A stretch of DNA of 64,000 nt from Fontibacterium oligotrophicum (GCA_965235975.1 CBDDZZ010000001.1:62001-126000), one strand, 5' to 3'; numbered from the stretch's first letter, positions 17,121-27,585 are shown. Made by a program: numbers and translations. Notes: generated by a model from the sequence alone, not told the origin.

Positions 17121-17452
17121 TGAAAAATCATGCTCTAAATAAATGGTTAATACAAAGAGTTAGTGCAATTGTATTAATCCCTTTATTATTATTTTTATTA
17201 TATTCTCTAGTGGATTTAGTTAATCAAGATTATACCGGAGCATTGGATTTTTTTGATAGTTATTTGTCGATAGTTATATTTACTTTATTTTTAATATTTG
17301 CAGGCACTCATTTAAAATTAGGCTTAGGTGAAATTATTGAAGATTATATTCAGCAAGAAAATATGAAGAATATTTTAAATAGAATTATAATGTTAACCTC
17401 AGCTATACTTCCGCTTGTTGGCATAGTATCATTAACAATAATTATTTTATGA
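17120..17452 (+). CDS. sdhD: Succinate dehydrogenase membrane anchor subunit
   Basis: 110 aa with three hydrophobic helices and the conserved QRVSAIVLIPLLLF segment. The GTHLKLGLGEIIEDYI segment of helix 2 supplies the second haem ligand. I place the start at ATG 17120, which overlaps the sdhC stop (TAATG), rather than the in-frame codon at 17108 inside sdhC. It overlaps sdhA by 4 nt (ATGA). Together with SdhC it forms the ubiquinone site. Confidence 0.93.
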   Translation: MKNHALNKWLIQRVSAIVLIPLLLFLLYSLVDLVNQDYTGALDFFDSYLSIVIFTLFLIFAGTHLKLGLGEIIEDYIQQENMKNILNRIIMLTSAILPLVGIVSLTIIIL

Positions 17453-19230
17453 GCACTTATTCAATTATTGATCATGAATATGACGTTATTGTTGTGGGAG
17501 CTGGTGGCTCTGGATTAAGAGCTGCTGTAGGTTTAGCTGAAGCTGGGCTTAAAACAGCATGTATTTCAAAAGTATTTCCAACAAGAAGTCATACTGCTGC
17601 TGCACAAGGTGGAATTTCTGCTGCATTAGGAAATATGTCAGAGGACGATTGGCGTTGGCATATGTATGATACGGTAAAAGGAGCGGATTGGTTAGGTGAT
17701 CAAGATGCTATTGAATATTTATGTAAAGAAGCCCCAAGAGCAGTAATTGAACTTGAAAAATACGGCGTTCCTTTTAGTAGAACGGAAGAGGGAAAAATTT
17801 ATCAAAGACCATTTGGCGGAATGACCGCAAATTATGGAAACGGTATTGCTCAAAGAACTTGTGCAGCTGCTGATAGAACGGGACATGCAATCCTTCACAC
17901 ACTTTATGGGCAGGCGCTTAAAAAAAATACTGAATTTTTTATAGAATATTTTGCATTAGATTTATTAATGCATAATGGAAAGTGTCACGGAGTAACAGCT
18001 TGGAATTTACAAGACGGTACCATTCACCGTTTTAGAGCCAATATGACAATTCTTGCAACGGGTGGTTATGGAAGAGCATACTTTTCAGCAACTTCTGCAC
18101 ACACTTGTACAGGAGATGGAAATGCAATGGTTTTAAGAGCGGGTTTACCATTACAAGATATGGAATTTATTCAATTTCATCCAACAGGAATTTATGGTGC
18201 TGGATGTTTAATTACTGAAGGCTCTAGAGGAGAGGGTGGATTTTTAGCTAATTCTGAGGGGGAACGATTTATGGAAAGATATGCTCCTTCAGCAAAAGAT
18301 CTTGCATCAAGAGATGTTGTTTCAAGATCCATGACAATTGAAATTAACGAAGGTCGAGGAGTTGGTAAAAATAAAGATCATATTTATCTTCATTTAAATC
18401 ATTTAGATCCAAAAGTTTTACACGAAAGACTACCTGGAATTTCCGAGTCCGCAAAAATTTTTGCTGGCGTAGATGTAACAAAAGAACCTATACCAGTTGT
18501 ACCTACAGTTCATTATAATATGGGAGGAATTCCTACGAATTATTATGGTGAAGTAGTATCAAAAACCGAAAATGGTAAAGATATTATTGTACCAGGTTTA
18601 ATGGCAGTGGGTGAAGCGGCCTGTGTTTCCGTGCATGGCGCAAATAGACTAGGATCTAATTCATTAATTGACCTTGTTGTATTTGGTAGAGCTGCTGCCA
18701 TGAGAGCAGCAACAATAGTAAAACCAAATTCAAAACATGAAACAATTCCTGAAAGCGAAACGCAAAAATCAATTTCAAGATTTGATAAATTAAGAAATTC
18801 AAATGGCGGGACACCAACTTCTGTGCTTAGAGATAAAATGCAAAGAACAATGCAAAAAAATTGTGCAGTTTTTAGAGATGCCAAAATTTTAAAAGAAGGA
18901 ATGGAAGAAATTAGAAAACCATGGAATGGAATAGATGATATTTCAGTTTCAGATAAGTCTTTAATTTTTAATACAGACTTAATCGAAACATTAGAGTTTG
19001 ATAATTTAATAAGACAGTCAATGGTTACAATGGCTTCTGCTGAAAATAGGAAAGAAAGTAGAGGCGCGCACTCTAGGGAAGATTTCAAAGATAGAGATGA
19101 TGATAATTGGATGAAACATACGCTTGCTTGGCAAGACGGTGAAAAGGTAAAAATAGATTATAGAAATGTTCATAACTTTACTCTATCCAATGAAGTGCAG
19201 TATTTTCCGCCGAAAGCGAGAGTATATTAG
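17449..19230 (+). CDS. sdhA: Succinate dehydrogenase flavoprotein subunit
   Basis: 593 aa, the usual size. The FAD-binding motif is VVGAGGSGLRAAVGLAEAG (about residue 14), and the covalent FAD His is in RSHTAAAQGGISAA. Active-site segments QFHPTGIYGAGCLITEGSRGEGG and HGANRLGSNSL are complete. Oxidises succinate to fumarate in the TCA cycle and passes electrons to SdhB. No gap separates it from sdhB. Confidence 0.98.
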   Translation: MSTYSIIDHEYDVIVVGAGGSGLRAAVGLAEAGLKTACISKVFPTRSHTAAAQGGISAALGNMSEDDWRWHMYDTVKGADWLGDQDAIEYLCKEAPRAVIELEKYGVPFSRTEEGKIYQRPFGGMTANYGNGIAQRTCAAADRTGHAILHTLYGQALKKNTEFFIEYFALDLLMHNGKCHGVTAWNLQDGTIHRFRANMTILATGGYGRAYFSATSAHTCTGDGNAMVLRAGLPLQDMEFIQFHPTGIYGAGCLITEGSRGEGGFLANSEGERFMERYAPSAKDLASRDVVSRSMTIEINEGRGVGKNKDHIYLHLNHLDPKVLHERLPGISESAKIFAGVDVTKEPIPVVPTVHYNMGGIPTNYYGEVVSKTENGKDIIVPGLMAVGEAACVSVHGANRLGSNSLIDLVVFGRAAAMRAATIVKPNSKHETIPESETQKSISRFDKLRNSNGGTPTSVLRDKMQRTMQKNCAVFRDAKILKEGMEEIRKPWNGIDDISVSDKSLIFNTDLIETLEFDNLIRQSMVTMASAENRKESRGAHSREDFKDRDDDNWMKHTLAWQDGEKVKIDYRNVHNFTLSNEVQYFPPKARVY

Positions 19231-20022
19231 ATGGTTCAGTTCGCTTTACCTAAAGACTCCAAAATTGTTGAGGGAAAATATTTTAAAGACAAAACTAATG
19301 GAAAAAATTTAAAAAAAATTAAAGTTTACCGATGGGATCCTGAGACAAAAGAAAATCCAAGGCTAGATACTTATGAAGTTAATATGGATGAATGTGGCCC
19401 AATGGTTCTTGATGCTCTCATTAAGATTAAAAATGAAATTGATACGACATTAACTTTTAGAAGATCATGCAGAGAAGGAGTTTGCGGTTCTTGTGCCATG
19501 AATATAGATGGAGTTAACGGCCTTGCCTGCACAAAATCAGCAATAGATATTAAAGATGAAATAAAAGTTTACCCTCTTCCTCACATGCCGGTGATTAAAG
19601 ACTTGGTTCCAAATTTAAATCAACTTTATAAACAATATCAATCTATTGAACCTTGGCTGCAAGTTGAAAATAAAAGTAATGGAAGTGAGAAAGAAATATA
19701 TCAATCAAAACCAGATAGAGAAAAATTAGACGGACTTTATGAATGTATCATGTGCGCATGCTGCTCAACATCGTGCCCTAGTTATTGGTGGAATGGTGAG
19801 AAATATTTAGGGCCAGCTGTTTTGCTACAAGCTTACCGATGGATTATTGATAGTAGAGATCAAGAGAGAGTTAAAAGATTAAAGAAAGTTGCAGATGAAC
19901 TCAAACTCTTTAGATGTCATACAATTATGAACTGTACTAACGCATGTCCGAAGGGATTGAATCCAGCAAAAGCAATTGGATCCATAAAAAAAATGTTAGT
20001 CCAGCACAGTAAAGATCTATAA
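19231..20022 (+). CDS. sdhB: Succinate dehydrogenase iron-sulfur subunit
   Basis: 263 aa. Cysteine sets for all three clusters are visible: 2Fe-2S in CREGVCGSCAMN, 4Fe-4S in CIMCACCSTSCP, and 3Fe-4S in CHTIMNCTNACPKGLNP. It transfers electrons from SdhA to the membrane subunits and quinone. ATG 19231 follows the sdhA TAG directly. It is the last sdh gene; a likely promoter for mmsA follows in the 59-nt gap. Confidence 0.98.
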   Translation: MVQFALPKDSKIVEGKYFKDKTNGKNLKKIKVYRWDPETKENPRLDTYEVNMDECGPMVLDALIKIKNEIDTTLTFRRSCREGVCGSCAMNIDGVNGLACTKSAIDIKDEIKVYPLPHMPVIKDLVPNLNQLYKQYQSIEPWLQVENKSNGSEKEIYQSKPDREKLDGLYECIMCACCSTSCPSYWWNGEKYLGPAVLLQAYRWIIDSRDQERVKRLKKVADELKLFRCHTIMNCTNACPKGLNPAKAIGSIKKMLVQHSKDL

Positions 20023-20039
20023 TTTTTTTACTTCATTAT

Positions 20040-20066
20040 TTGACAGCTTAATTTTATCCTTATATT
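20040..20066 (+). promoter_or_regulatory. Candidate promoter for mmsA-mdh-suc genes
   Basis: TTGACA (20040-20045) and TATATT (20061-20066), 15-nt spacer, in the 59-nt gap after sdhB. The -35 is a perfect consensus match; the spacer is short. Confidence 0.45.
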
Positions 20067-20081
20067 TTCTCATTAATTCAA

Positions 20082-21578
20082 ATGAAAATTATAGAACACT
20101 TTGTTAACGGTAAATCATTTTCTGGCTCCTCAAAAAAAACCTCTGAAGTTTTTAATCCAGCAACAGGGGAGGTTTCAGCTAAAGTAAATTTAGCATCAAA
20201 AAAAGATGTTGATGATGTAGTTGCGATTGCAACTAAGGCATTTGTAAAATGGTCACAAGTTCCTCCATTACAAAGAGCAAGAATCTTATTTAAGTTTAAA
20301 GAATTAATTGAAAAAAATTCAGACGAGTTAACAAAAATAATCGTTTCAGAGCATGGCAAAGTTTATGATGATGCAAGAGGATCATTAACAAGAGGTTTAG
20401 AAGTTGTGGAGTTTGCTTGCGGAATACCACATTTATTAAAAGGTGAATTTACAGAAAATGTTGGAACTAATGTTGATAGTTGGTCCATAAGACAACCTTT
20501 AGGAGTTTGTGCTGGAATTACTCCTTTTAATTTTCCGGCAATGGTTCCAATGTGGATGTTTCCATTAGCTATAGCCTGCGGAAATACTTTTATTTTAAAA
20601 CCTTCTGAAAAAGATCCAAGTTGTCCCCTAAGATTAGCAGAATTATTAAAAGAAGCAGGCTTACCAGATGGAGTTTTCAATGTTGTAAATGGAGACAAAG
20701 AGTCCGTAGATGCTTTACTTTCAAATCCAAATGTTAGTGCAATTAGTTTTGTAGGCTCAACTCCTATAGCTAAATATATTTACGAAAATGCAGCAAAATT
20801 TGAAAAAAGAGTTCAGGCATTAGGAGGAGCTAAAAATCACTGTGTAGTAATGCCAGACGCAGATTTAGATCAGGCTGTTGCAGGACTTATGGGTGCTGCA
20901 TATGGCTCAGCAGGTGAAAGATGTATGGCGCAATCAGTGGCAGTTGCTGTTGGAAATATTGCAGATGAATTAGTAAGTAAACTTACGAAAGAAGTAAATA
21001 ATTTAAGAATAGGACCTGGACTTGATAAGGGAGTAGATATGGGACCATTAGTTACCGCTCAACACTTAGAAAAAGTTACCAGTTACATTGATTTAGGAGT
21101 TAAAGAAGGCGCAAAATTAGTAGTGGATGGACGAAAATTTAAAAAGCCGCAAGGATATGAAAAAGGTTTTTATTTAGGAGGCTGCTTGTTTGATCATGTA
21201 AAAGAAAATATGAGAATTTATAAAGAAGAAATATTTGGACCCGTTCTTTCTGTTGTAAGAGCAAAAAATTTTAATGAAGCAGCAGATTTAATAAATAGGC
21301 ACGAGTTTGGTAATGGAGTAAGTATTTTCACCAGAGATGGCGACAGTGCAAGAACATTTTCAAGTCATATTAAAGTTGGAATGGTTGGTATAAATATTCC
21401 AATACCCGTACCAATGGCTTTCCACAGTTTTGGCGGTTGGAAAAGGTCTTTGTTCGGTGATCAACACGTTCATGGCATGGAAGGAGTTAGATTTTATACT
21501 AAATTAAAAACTATCACTTCAAGATGGCCTTCTGGTATAAAGGCGACTTCAAATTTTACTATGCCAACAATGAATTAA
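20082..21578 (+). CDS. mmsA: CoA-acylating methylmalonate-semialdehyde dehydrogenase
   Basis: 498 aa aldehyde dehydrogenase. Catalytic Cys lies in SAGERCMAQS (about residue 284) and the NAD region in FILKPSEKDP and SFVGSTPIAKYIYE. These match the MmsA/IolA subfamily, which converts methylmalonate or malonate semialdehyde plus CoA to propionyl-CoA or acetyl-CoA with CO2 release. It feeds valine, beta-alanine or inositol carbon into central metabolism. Sitting between sdhB and mdh, it may be co-regulated with the TCA cycle. The 3-hydroxyisobutyrate-type dehydrogenase at 5951-6826 could supply a matching semialdehyde, but they are 13 kb apart. Confidence 0.92.
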   Translation: MKIIEHFVNGKSFSGSSKKTSEVFNPATGEVSAKVNLASKKDVDDVVAIATKAFVKWSQVPPLQRARILFKFKELIEKNSDELTKIIVSEHGKVYDDARGSLTRGLEVVEFACGIPHLLKGEFTENVGTNVDSWSIRQPLGVCAGITPFNFPAMVPMWMFPLAIACGNTFILKPSEKDPSCPLRLAELLKEAGLPDGVFNVVNGDKESVDALLSNPNVSAISFVGSTPIAKYIYENAAKFEKRVQALGGAKNHCVVMPDADLDQAVAGLMGAAYGSAGERCMAQSVAVAVGNIADELVSKLTKEVNNLRIGPGLDKGVDMGPLVTAQHLEKVTSYIDLGVKEGAKLVVDGRKFKKPQGYEKGFYLGGCLFDHVKENMRIYKEEIFGPVLSVVRAKNFNEAADLINRHEFGNGVSIFTRDGDSARTFSSHIKVGMVGINIPIPVPMAFHSFGGWKRSLFGDQHVHGMEGVRFYTKLKTITSRWPSGIKATSNFTMPTMN

Positions 21579-21582
21579 TAAT

Positions 21583-22569
21583 ATGAGAAAAAAAATATCA
21601 CTTATAGGATCAGGACAAATTGGTGGAACTTTAGCTCACTTAGTATCTTTAAAAGAATTAGGAGACGTGGTTATTTTTGATATTGCAGCAGGTTTACCAG
21701 AAGGAAAATCCCTAGACATTGCTCAATCAGGGGCCGTTGAGCGTTTTAATGCACGTCTTAAAGGAACAACAAGTTATGCTGATATTGAAAATTCAGATGT
21801 AATTATCGTAACTGCTGGCGTTCCAAGAAAAGAAGGAATGAGCAGAGATGATCTTTTAGGAATTAATTCAAAAGTAATGAAACAAGTAGGTGAAGGAATT
21901 AAAAAATATTCTCCAAAAGCATTTGTAATTTGTATTACTAATCCATTGGATGTTATGGTTTTAGCATTACAAAGATATTCTGGTTTACCTGCTGAAAGAG
22001 TTGTTGGAATGGCTGGGATACTAGACTCTTCTCGTTTTAGATTATTTTTATCAGAAGAGTTCAAAGTTTCTATTGAGGATGTAACTGCTTTTGTTTTAGG
22101 AGGCCATGGAGATACAATGGTTCCCCTTGCTAGATACTCAACAGTTGCAGGAATACCAATTCCAGATCTAATAGATATGAAATGGTCTACTAAAGAAAGA
22201 ATAGACAAAATTATACAAAGAACTCGTGATGGAGGAGCCGAAATAGTAAAATTATTAAAAACAGGTTCTGCTTATTACGCCCCAGCAAGTTCTGCGATTG
22301 AAATGGCAGAGGCATATTTAAAAGATAAAAAGAAAATTTTGCCATGTGCTGTTTATTTAGACGGCGAGTATGGAGTTGATGATCTTTATGTTGGAGTGCC
22401 GGTTATAATTGGCGCAAAAGGCGTTGAAAAAGTTATTGAGATTAAATTTAATCCAGAAGAAAAAGAGATGTTTTTAAAATCTGTTGATTCCGTTAAAAAG
22501 TTAACTCAAGATCTTTTCAAGCTTGATCCAGAGGTTGCTAAAATTAAAACTATCAAGCCAAAGTATTAA
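21583..22569 (+). CDS. mdh: Malate dehydrogenase
   Basis: 328 aa NAD-dependent enzyme of the LDH-like MDH group typical of alphaproteobacteria. Features are the N-terminal GSGQIGGTLAHL NAD motif, the mobile-loop arginines in GVPRKEGMSRDD (the second Arg in MSRDD), and the catalytic His in GGHGDTMVPL. Oxidises malate to oxaloacetate. It lies 4 nt after mmsA and 6 nt before sucC, within the TCA block. Confidence 0.97.
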   Translation: MRKKISLIGSGQIGGTLAHLVSLKELGDVVIFDIAAGLPEGKSLDIAQSGAVERFNARLKGTTSYADIENSDVIIVTAGVPRKEGMSRDDLLGINSKVMKQVGEGIKKYSPKAFVICITNPLDVMVLALQRYSGLPAERVVGMAGILDSSRFRLFLSEEFKVSIEDVTAFVLGGHGDTMVPLARYSTVAGIPIPDLIDMKWSTKERIDKIIQRTRDGGAEIVKLLKTGSAYYAPASSAIEMAEAYLKDKKKILPCAVYLDGEYGVDDLYVGVPVIIGAKGVEKVIEIKFNPEEKEMFLKSVDSVKKLTQDLFKLDPEVAKIKTIKPKY

Positions 22570-22575
22570 TTTTTA

Positions 22576-23736
22576 ATGAATATTCACGAGCACCAGGCAA
22601 AAGACTTAATAAAAAAATTTGGCGCACCAGTTTCAAAAGGCATTATTATTTTTAATTTAAACGAAATCGATGAAAAAATTAAACAGTTAACTAGCAAAAT
22701 GTATGTAGTAAAAGCTCAAATACATGCAGGAGGAAGAGGAAAAGCTGGAGGGGTAAAATTAGTCAAAAATATCGATGAATTAAGGCAAAAATGTAAAGAT
22801 TTACTGGGAAAAGTTCTTGTAACTCATCAAACTGGACCACAAGGAAGAGAAGTTAAGAGATTATATATAGAGGAAGCATCAGATATTAAAAAAGAATTTT
22901 ATTTATCATGTTTAGTAGATAGAGCATCTTCAAAAATTGCATTTATTTCCAGTGCCGAGGGAGGAATGGATGTTGAAGAAGTTGCAGATAAAACTCCTGA
23001 AAAAATAATTACAACACGAGTTTCATTATCAACAAAGTTGAAAGAGGAGGATCTAGAGTCAATTGTAAAGCCTTATAATTTGAGTGGTGAGCAAAAAAAT
23101 CAAGCAAAAAAAGTTGCCCAAGCTTTATACGATACCTTAGTAAATACTGATGCAAGTTTAATTGAAATTAATCCATTAATTCTTACAACGGAAGATCAAG
23201 TTAAATGTTTGGATGCAAAAATAAGCTTTGATGATAATGCGCTTTTCAAACATCCAGAAATTAAAGAACTTAGAGATTTGAATGAAGAAGATCCAATGGA
23301 GATTGAGGCTAGTAAACATGAATTAGCTTACATTAAATTGGATGGAAAAATTGGTTGCATGGTGAATGGTGCTGGCCTTGCAATGGCAACTATGGACATC
23401 ATAAAACTTTATGGATCAGAGCCTGCAAATTTTTTAGATGTAGGTGGTGGAGCAACAAAAGAAAAAGTTTCTGCAGCATTTAAAATAATTTTATCTGATA
23501 AAAATGTTAAAGGTATTTTAGTAAATATTTTTGGAGGAATTATGCGTTGTGATATTATTGCACAAGGTGTGATTGAAGCTGCAAAAGAAGTTGATCTTAA
23601 AGTTCCACTGGTAGTTAGATTGGCAGGAACAAAAGTTGATGAAGGCAAGGAGATTTTAAAAAAATCAGGACTAACAATTATTTCTGCTGACAATTTATCC
23701 GATGCTGCAAAAAAAATTGTACAGGCAACAACATAA
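22576..23736 (+). CDS. sucC: Succinyl-CoA synthetase beta subunit
   Basis: 386 aa with the ATP-grasp domain. The N-terminal MNIHEHQAKDLIKKFGAPV, the nucleotide segment VVKAQIHAGGRGKAGGVKL, and NIFGGIMRCDIIAQG near the C-terminus are all conserved. With SucD it couples succinyl-CoA cleavage to ADP or GDP phosphorylation. sucD starts 1 nt beyond its stop. Confidence 0.97.
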   Translation: MNIHEHQAKDLIKKFGAPVSKGIIIFNLNEIDEKIKQLTSKMYVVKAQIHAGGRGKAGGVKLVKNIDELRQKCKDLLGKVLVTHQTGPQGREVKRLYIEEASDIKKEFYLSCLVDRASSKIAFISSAEGGMDVEEVADKTPEKIITTRVSLSTKLKEEDLESIVKPYNLSGEQKNQAKKVAQALYDTLVNTDASLIEINPLILTTEDQVKCLDAKISFDDNALFKHPEIKELRDLNEEDPMEIEASKHELAYIKLDGKIGCMVNGAGLAMATMDIIKLYGSEPANFLDVGGGATKEKVSAAFKIILSDKNVKGILVNIFGGIMRCDIIAQGVIEAAKEVDLKVPLVVRLAGTKVDEGKEILKKSGLTIISADNLSDAAKKIVQATT

Positions 23737-23737
23737 T

Positions 23738-24613
23738 ATGTCCGTTTTAGTAAATAAAAAAACAAAAGTTATTTGTCAGGGCTTTACAGGAAAACATGGA
23801 ACATTTCATTCTGAGCAAGCGCTTGCCTATGGAACAAATTTAGTTGGAGGCATTACACCTAAAAAAGGCGGACAAACTCATTTAGGTCTTCCAGTCTTTA
23901 ATACAGTTGCTGAGGCAGTCGACAAAGTAAAGCCTGATGCAACTATGATTTATGTTCCAGCTCCTTATGCAGCGGCAGCTATTATTGAAGCATTAGATAG
24001 TGAAATTCCACTAATTGTTTGTATTACAGAGGGTATACCGGTTTTAGACATGGTGAGAGTAAAAGAAAAATTAATTAAATCAAAAAGCAGATTAATAGGA
24101 CCAAACTGTCCAGGAATTATTACACCGGATGAATGTAAGATTGGAATCATGCCGGGGCACATACATAAAAAAGGGTCCGTGGGAATTGTATCAAGATCAG
24201 GAACATTAACCTATGAAGCTGTCGCTCAAACTACAGTATTAGGTTTAGGACAATCTACTTGTATTGGAATTGGTGGGGATCCCATCAATGGAACCAATTT
24301 TGTCGATTGTTTAGATTTATTTTTAAAAGACGATGAAACTAAATCAATCATCATGATAGGAGAAATTGGTGGTAGTGCTGAGGAAGAAGGAGCTGAATTT
24401 ATTAAATCTTCAAAAATTAAAAAACCAATAGTTGGATTTATTGCTGGTGTAACTGCACCCCCAGGAAGAAGAATGGGACATGCAGGGGCTATTATTTCTG
24501 GAGGAAAGGGACTTGCTAAAGACAAGATAGAAATAATGAAATCTTGCGGTATAATAATTGCAAATTCTCCAGCTGATATTGGAAAAACTTTATTTGACAA
24601 ACTTAAGACTTAA
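23738..24613 (+). CDS. sucD: Succinyl-CoA synthetase alpha subunit
   Basis: 291 aa. I start it at ATG 23738 just after the sucC stop; the longer in-frame reading from 23702 lies inside sucC and adds residues not found in the family. Motifs: TKVICQGFTGKHGTFHSEQA for CoA binding, GPNCPGIITP, and the phosphorylated His in RMGHAGAIISGGKG. Forms the heteromer with SucC. Confidence 0.96.
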   Translation: MSVLVNKKTKVICQGFTGKHGTFHSEQALAYGTNLVGGITPKKGGQTHLGLPVFNTVAEAVDKVKPDATMIYVPAPYAAAAIIEALDSEIPLIVCITEGIPVLDMVRVKEKLIKSKSRLIGPNCPGIITPDECKIGIMPGHIHKKGSVGIVSRSGTLTYEAVAQTTVLGLGQSTCIGIGGDPINGTNFVDCLDLFLKDDETKSIIMIGEIGGSAEEEGAEFIKSSKIKKPIVGFIAGVTAPPGRRMGHAGAIISGGKGLAKDKIEIMKSCGIIIANSPADIGKTLFDKLKT

Positions 24614-24638
24614 TATTTTATTAAAATTATAAAATCAT

Positions 24639-27581
24639 ATGTCATCACAAGAAAATAATATTATTTTTCAAAAAACATCTTTTTTATCAGGAACTAATTC
24701 GTCTTATATTGAAAAGCTATATGCTCAATATGTAGAAAATCCTTCAAGCATTCCAGATAGTTGGAGACAATTTTTTGATGGTCTTGGCGATCAAAAAAAA
24801 GACATTATAGAAAATCAAGGTCCTAGTTGGGCGCCCTCTAATATTAAACATATTTCCAATGGAGATTTAGATATCTATGAAAAGTACCTTCCTAAAAATT
24901 TAAACGGGAATTCTATAAAAGAAAAAATAATAGAAAAAAATAAGACCTTATCAAATGATGAAAGATTAAATGTAGAAAGATCTACCATCGATTCTATACG
25001 AGCTATCATGATGATTAGAGCATATAGAATTAGAGGACATTTAATTGCCGATTTAGATCCACTGCAATTACAAGAAAAGAATTATCATCCTGAGTTAAAT
25101 CCAGAGACTTATGGTTTTAAAAAAGAGGATAGAAATAGAAAAATATTTTTAGATAAGGTTCTCGGACTTGAATACGCAACTGTTAATGAAATTTTAGAAA
25201 TCTTATTAAAAACTTATTGCGCAAAGATTGGCATAGAATTTATGCATATGTCTGATCCAGAGGAAAAAAGTTGGATCCAAGAAAGAATTGAAGGTAAAGG
25301 CAAAGAAGCAAATTTTACTTTAGAAGGAAAAAAGGCAATCTTTAAAAAATTAGTAGAGGCAGAAGGATTTGAGAGTTATTGTCATACTAAATTTGTTGGA
25401 ACGAAAAGATTTGGCTTAGATGGTTGTGAATCCTTAATTCCAGCCCTTGAACAAATAATAAAAGTTGGAGGAAATTTCGGGGTAAAAGAAATTAAGATTG
25501 GAATGCCACATAGAGGCAGATTAAATATTCTTGCGAACGTTATTCAAAAACCTTTTAAGAAAATATTTAAAGAATTTTCTGGAGATCCAGGTCCTGATAC
25601 AGCAGGTGTTTCTGGAGATGTTAAGTACCATTTAGGTGCATCAGCAGATAGAGATTTTAATGGCAACAATGTTCATGTAAGTTTAACTGCAAATCCATCT
25701 CATTTAGAGGCTGTAAATCCTGTAGTATTAGGGCAAGCCAGAGCTAAACAGTTTTTCCATAACGATCCAGAAAGAATAAAAGTCATTCCAATTCTTCTAC
25801 ATGGTGATGCATCATTTGCTGGACAAGGCATCGTTGCTGAATGTTTTGCCATGTCTGGTTTAAAGGGACATAACACAGGCGGAACAATTCATATAATTGT
25901 TAATAACCAAATTGGTTTTACAACTAGTCCTTCCTATGCAAGATCTTCACCTTATCCGTCTGAGGTAGCCAAGATGGTTCAGGCTCCAATATTTCACGTA
26001 AATGGGGATGATCCAGAGTCTGTTGTTTATTGCGCAAGAATTGCAACAGAATATAGACAAAAATTTAAAAGAGACGTTGTTATAGATATTATTTGTTACC
26101 GAAGATTTGGACATAATGAAGGAGACGAACCTTCTTTTACTCAGCCTATGATGTATAAAAAAATTAGAAATCAGCCATCAACATTAGTAATTTATGGAAA
26201 TCAACTTATTCAAGAAGGCGTTTTAAGAAATGAGGAGTTCCAAGAAGAAAAAGATAATTTTAAGAAATTTCTTGATACAGAATTTGAGACATCAAAGAAT
26301 TACATTCCAAACCAAGTAGATTGGTTTACAGGAAGTTGGTCTAAGTTCACAACTGAAATTGGCTCTGATCGTAGAGGGGTGACAGGCGTTGATTTAGATT
26401 TAATTCATGAGGCAGGAGAAAAAATTTGCAAACTTCCAGAAAATTTAAATTTTCATTCAACAATCAAAAGGCTTTTTGAGGCGAAGAAAAAAATGTTTGA
26501 AACTGGCAAGGGTTTTGATTGGGCAACTGCTGAAAGTTTAGCTTTCGCAACGTTATTACTTGAAGGGCATCCAGTGAGATTTGTAGGACAAGATTCATCG
26601 CGAGGAACTTTTAGTCAAAGGCATGCTAGTGTCCTAGATCAAGAGACTGGAGAGAAATATTATCCTTTAAAAAATATTAGTACAAAACAAGCTCAATTTG
26701 AAATTATTGATAGTTTTTTATCTGAGTTTGGTGTTTTAGGCTTTGAATATGGCTATTCATTATCATCCCCAGAAACATTAGTTTTATGGGAAGCTCAATT
26801 TGGTGATTTTGCAAATGGTGCTCAAATTATTATTGATCAGTTTATAACCTCAGGTGAAAAAAAATGGACTAGAGCAAGTGGTTTAGTAATGCTTCTTCCC
26901 CATGGATATGAAGGCCAAGGTCCAGAACATTCCTCAGCGCGTATTGAAAGATATTTACAATCTTGTGCACAGGAAAATTTACAAGTTGTTAACTGTACTA
27001 CTCCAGCAAATTATTTTCATTTATTAAGAAGACAAATTCATAGAACTTTTAGAAAGCCACTTATAGTATTTTCTCCAAAATCATTATTAAGACACAAAAA
27101 ATGTGTTTCTGAAATCGAGGATTTTTTACCTGAAAATTCTTTTCATAGAATATTGCCAGATCATGCAGATTTTCCAGAGTATAATTTAATTAAGTTAGTA
27201 AGAGATGAAGAAATTAAACGTGTAGTTCTTTGTTCTGGAAAAATTTATTTTGATATTTCTGAAAAAAGAGAAACTATAAGAAATTCTAAAGTTCAATTAT
27301 TAAGAATTGAGCAGTTATATCCATTTCCAGTAAAAAAATTAGCTAGTTTTTTAAAAAGATTTAAAAATGCTGATGAATTTATTTGGTGTCAGGAAGAACC
27401 TGAAAATATGGGGGCGTGGAGTTTTGTGGAAAAATATATCAATTGGACATTAAATTCGATTGGTGCAAAATCTAAAAAAGTTCATTATGTTGGAAGAAAA
27501 CCGTCAGCTTCAACAGCTACCGGGTATCTAAAAAAGCATGTACAACAGCAAGACGAAATAATATCAAAAGTACTTTTATAG
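24639..27581 (+). CDS. sucA: 2-oxoglutarate dehydrogenase E1 component
   Basis: 980 aa thiamine-diphosphate enzyme, full length. The N-terminal LSGTNSSYIEKLYAQY segment, GMPHRGRLNILAN, the ThDP/Mg motif around HGDASFAGQG and NNQIGFTTSP, and the C-terminal QEEPENMGAWSF are visible. It decarboxylates 2-oxoglutarate and passes the succinyl group to the lipoyl arm of SucB. It is 25 nt after sucD and 4 nt before sucB, so sucCDAB and lpdA form one gene run. Confidence 0.97.
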   Translation: MSSQENNIIFQKTSFLSGTNSSYIEKLYAQYVENPSSIPDSWRQFFDGLGDQKKDIIENQGPSWAPSNIKHISNGDLDIYEKYLPKNLNGNSIKEKIIEKNKTLSNDERLNVERSTIDSIRAIMMIRAYRIRGHLIADLDPLQLQEKNYHPELNPETYGFKKEDRNRKIFLDKVLGLEYATVNEILEILLKTYCAKIGIEFMHMSDPEEKSWIQERIEGKGKEANFTLEGKKAIFKKLVEAEGFESYCHTKFVGTKRFGLDGCESLIPALEQIIKVGGNFGVKEIKIGMPHRGRLNILANVIQKPFKKIFKEFSGDPGPDTAGVSGDVKYHLGASADRDFNGNNVHVSLTANPSHLEAVNPVVLGQARAKQFFHNDPERIKVIPILLHGDASFAGQGIVAECFAMSGLKGHNTGGTIHIIVNNQIGFTTSPSYARSSPYPSEVAKMVQAPIFHVNGDDPESVVYCARIATEYRQKFKRDVVIDIICYRRFGHNEGDEPSFTQPMMYKKIRNQPSTLVIYGNQLIQEGVLRNEEFQEEKDNFKKFLDTEFETSKNYIPNQVDWFTGSWSKFTTEIGSDRRGVTGVDLDLIHEAGEKICKLPENLNFHSTIKRLFEAKKKMFETGKGFDWATAESLAFATLLLEGHPVRFVGQDSSRGTFSQRHASVLDQETGEKYYPLKNISTKQAQFEIIDSFLSEFGVLGFEYGYSLSSPETLVLWEAQFGDFANGAQIIIDQFITSGEKKWTRASGLVMLLPHGYEGQGPEHSSARIERYLQSCAQENLQVVNCTTPANYFHLLRRQIHRTFRKPLIVFSPKSLLRHKKCVSEIEDFLPENSFHRILPDHADFPEYNLIKLVRDEEIKRVVLCSGKIYFDISEKRETIRNSKVQLLRIEQLYPFPVKKLASFLKRFKNADEFIWCQEEPENMGAWSFVEKYINWTLNSIGAKSKKVHYVGRKPSASTATGYLKKHVQQQDEIISKVLL

Positions 27582-27585
27582 AATT

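Noticed and set aside
18543..19088. 181-codon ORF on the minus strand
   Set aside because: Antisense to the conserved sdhA; no family features.
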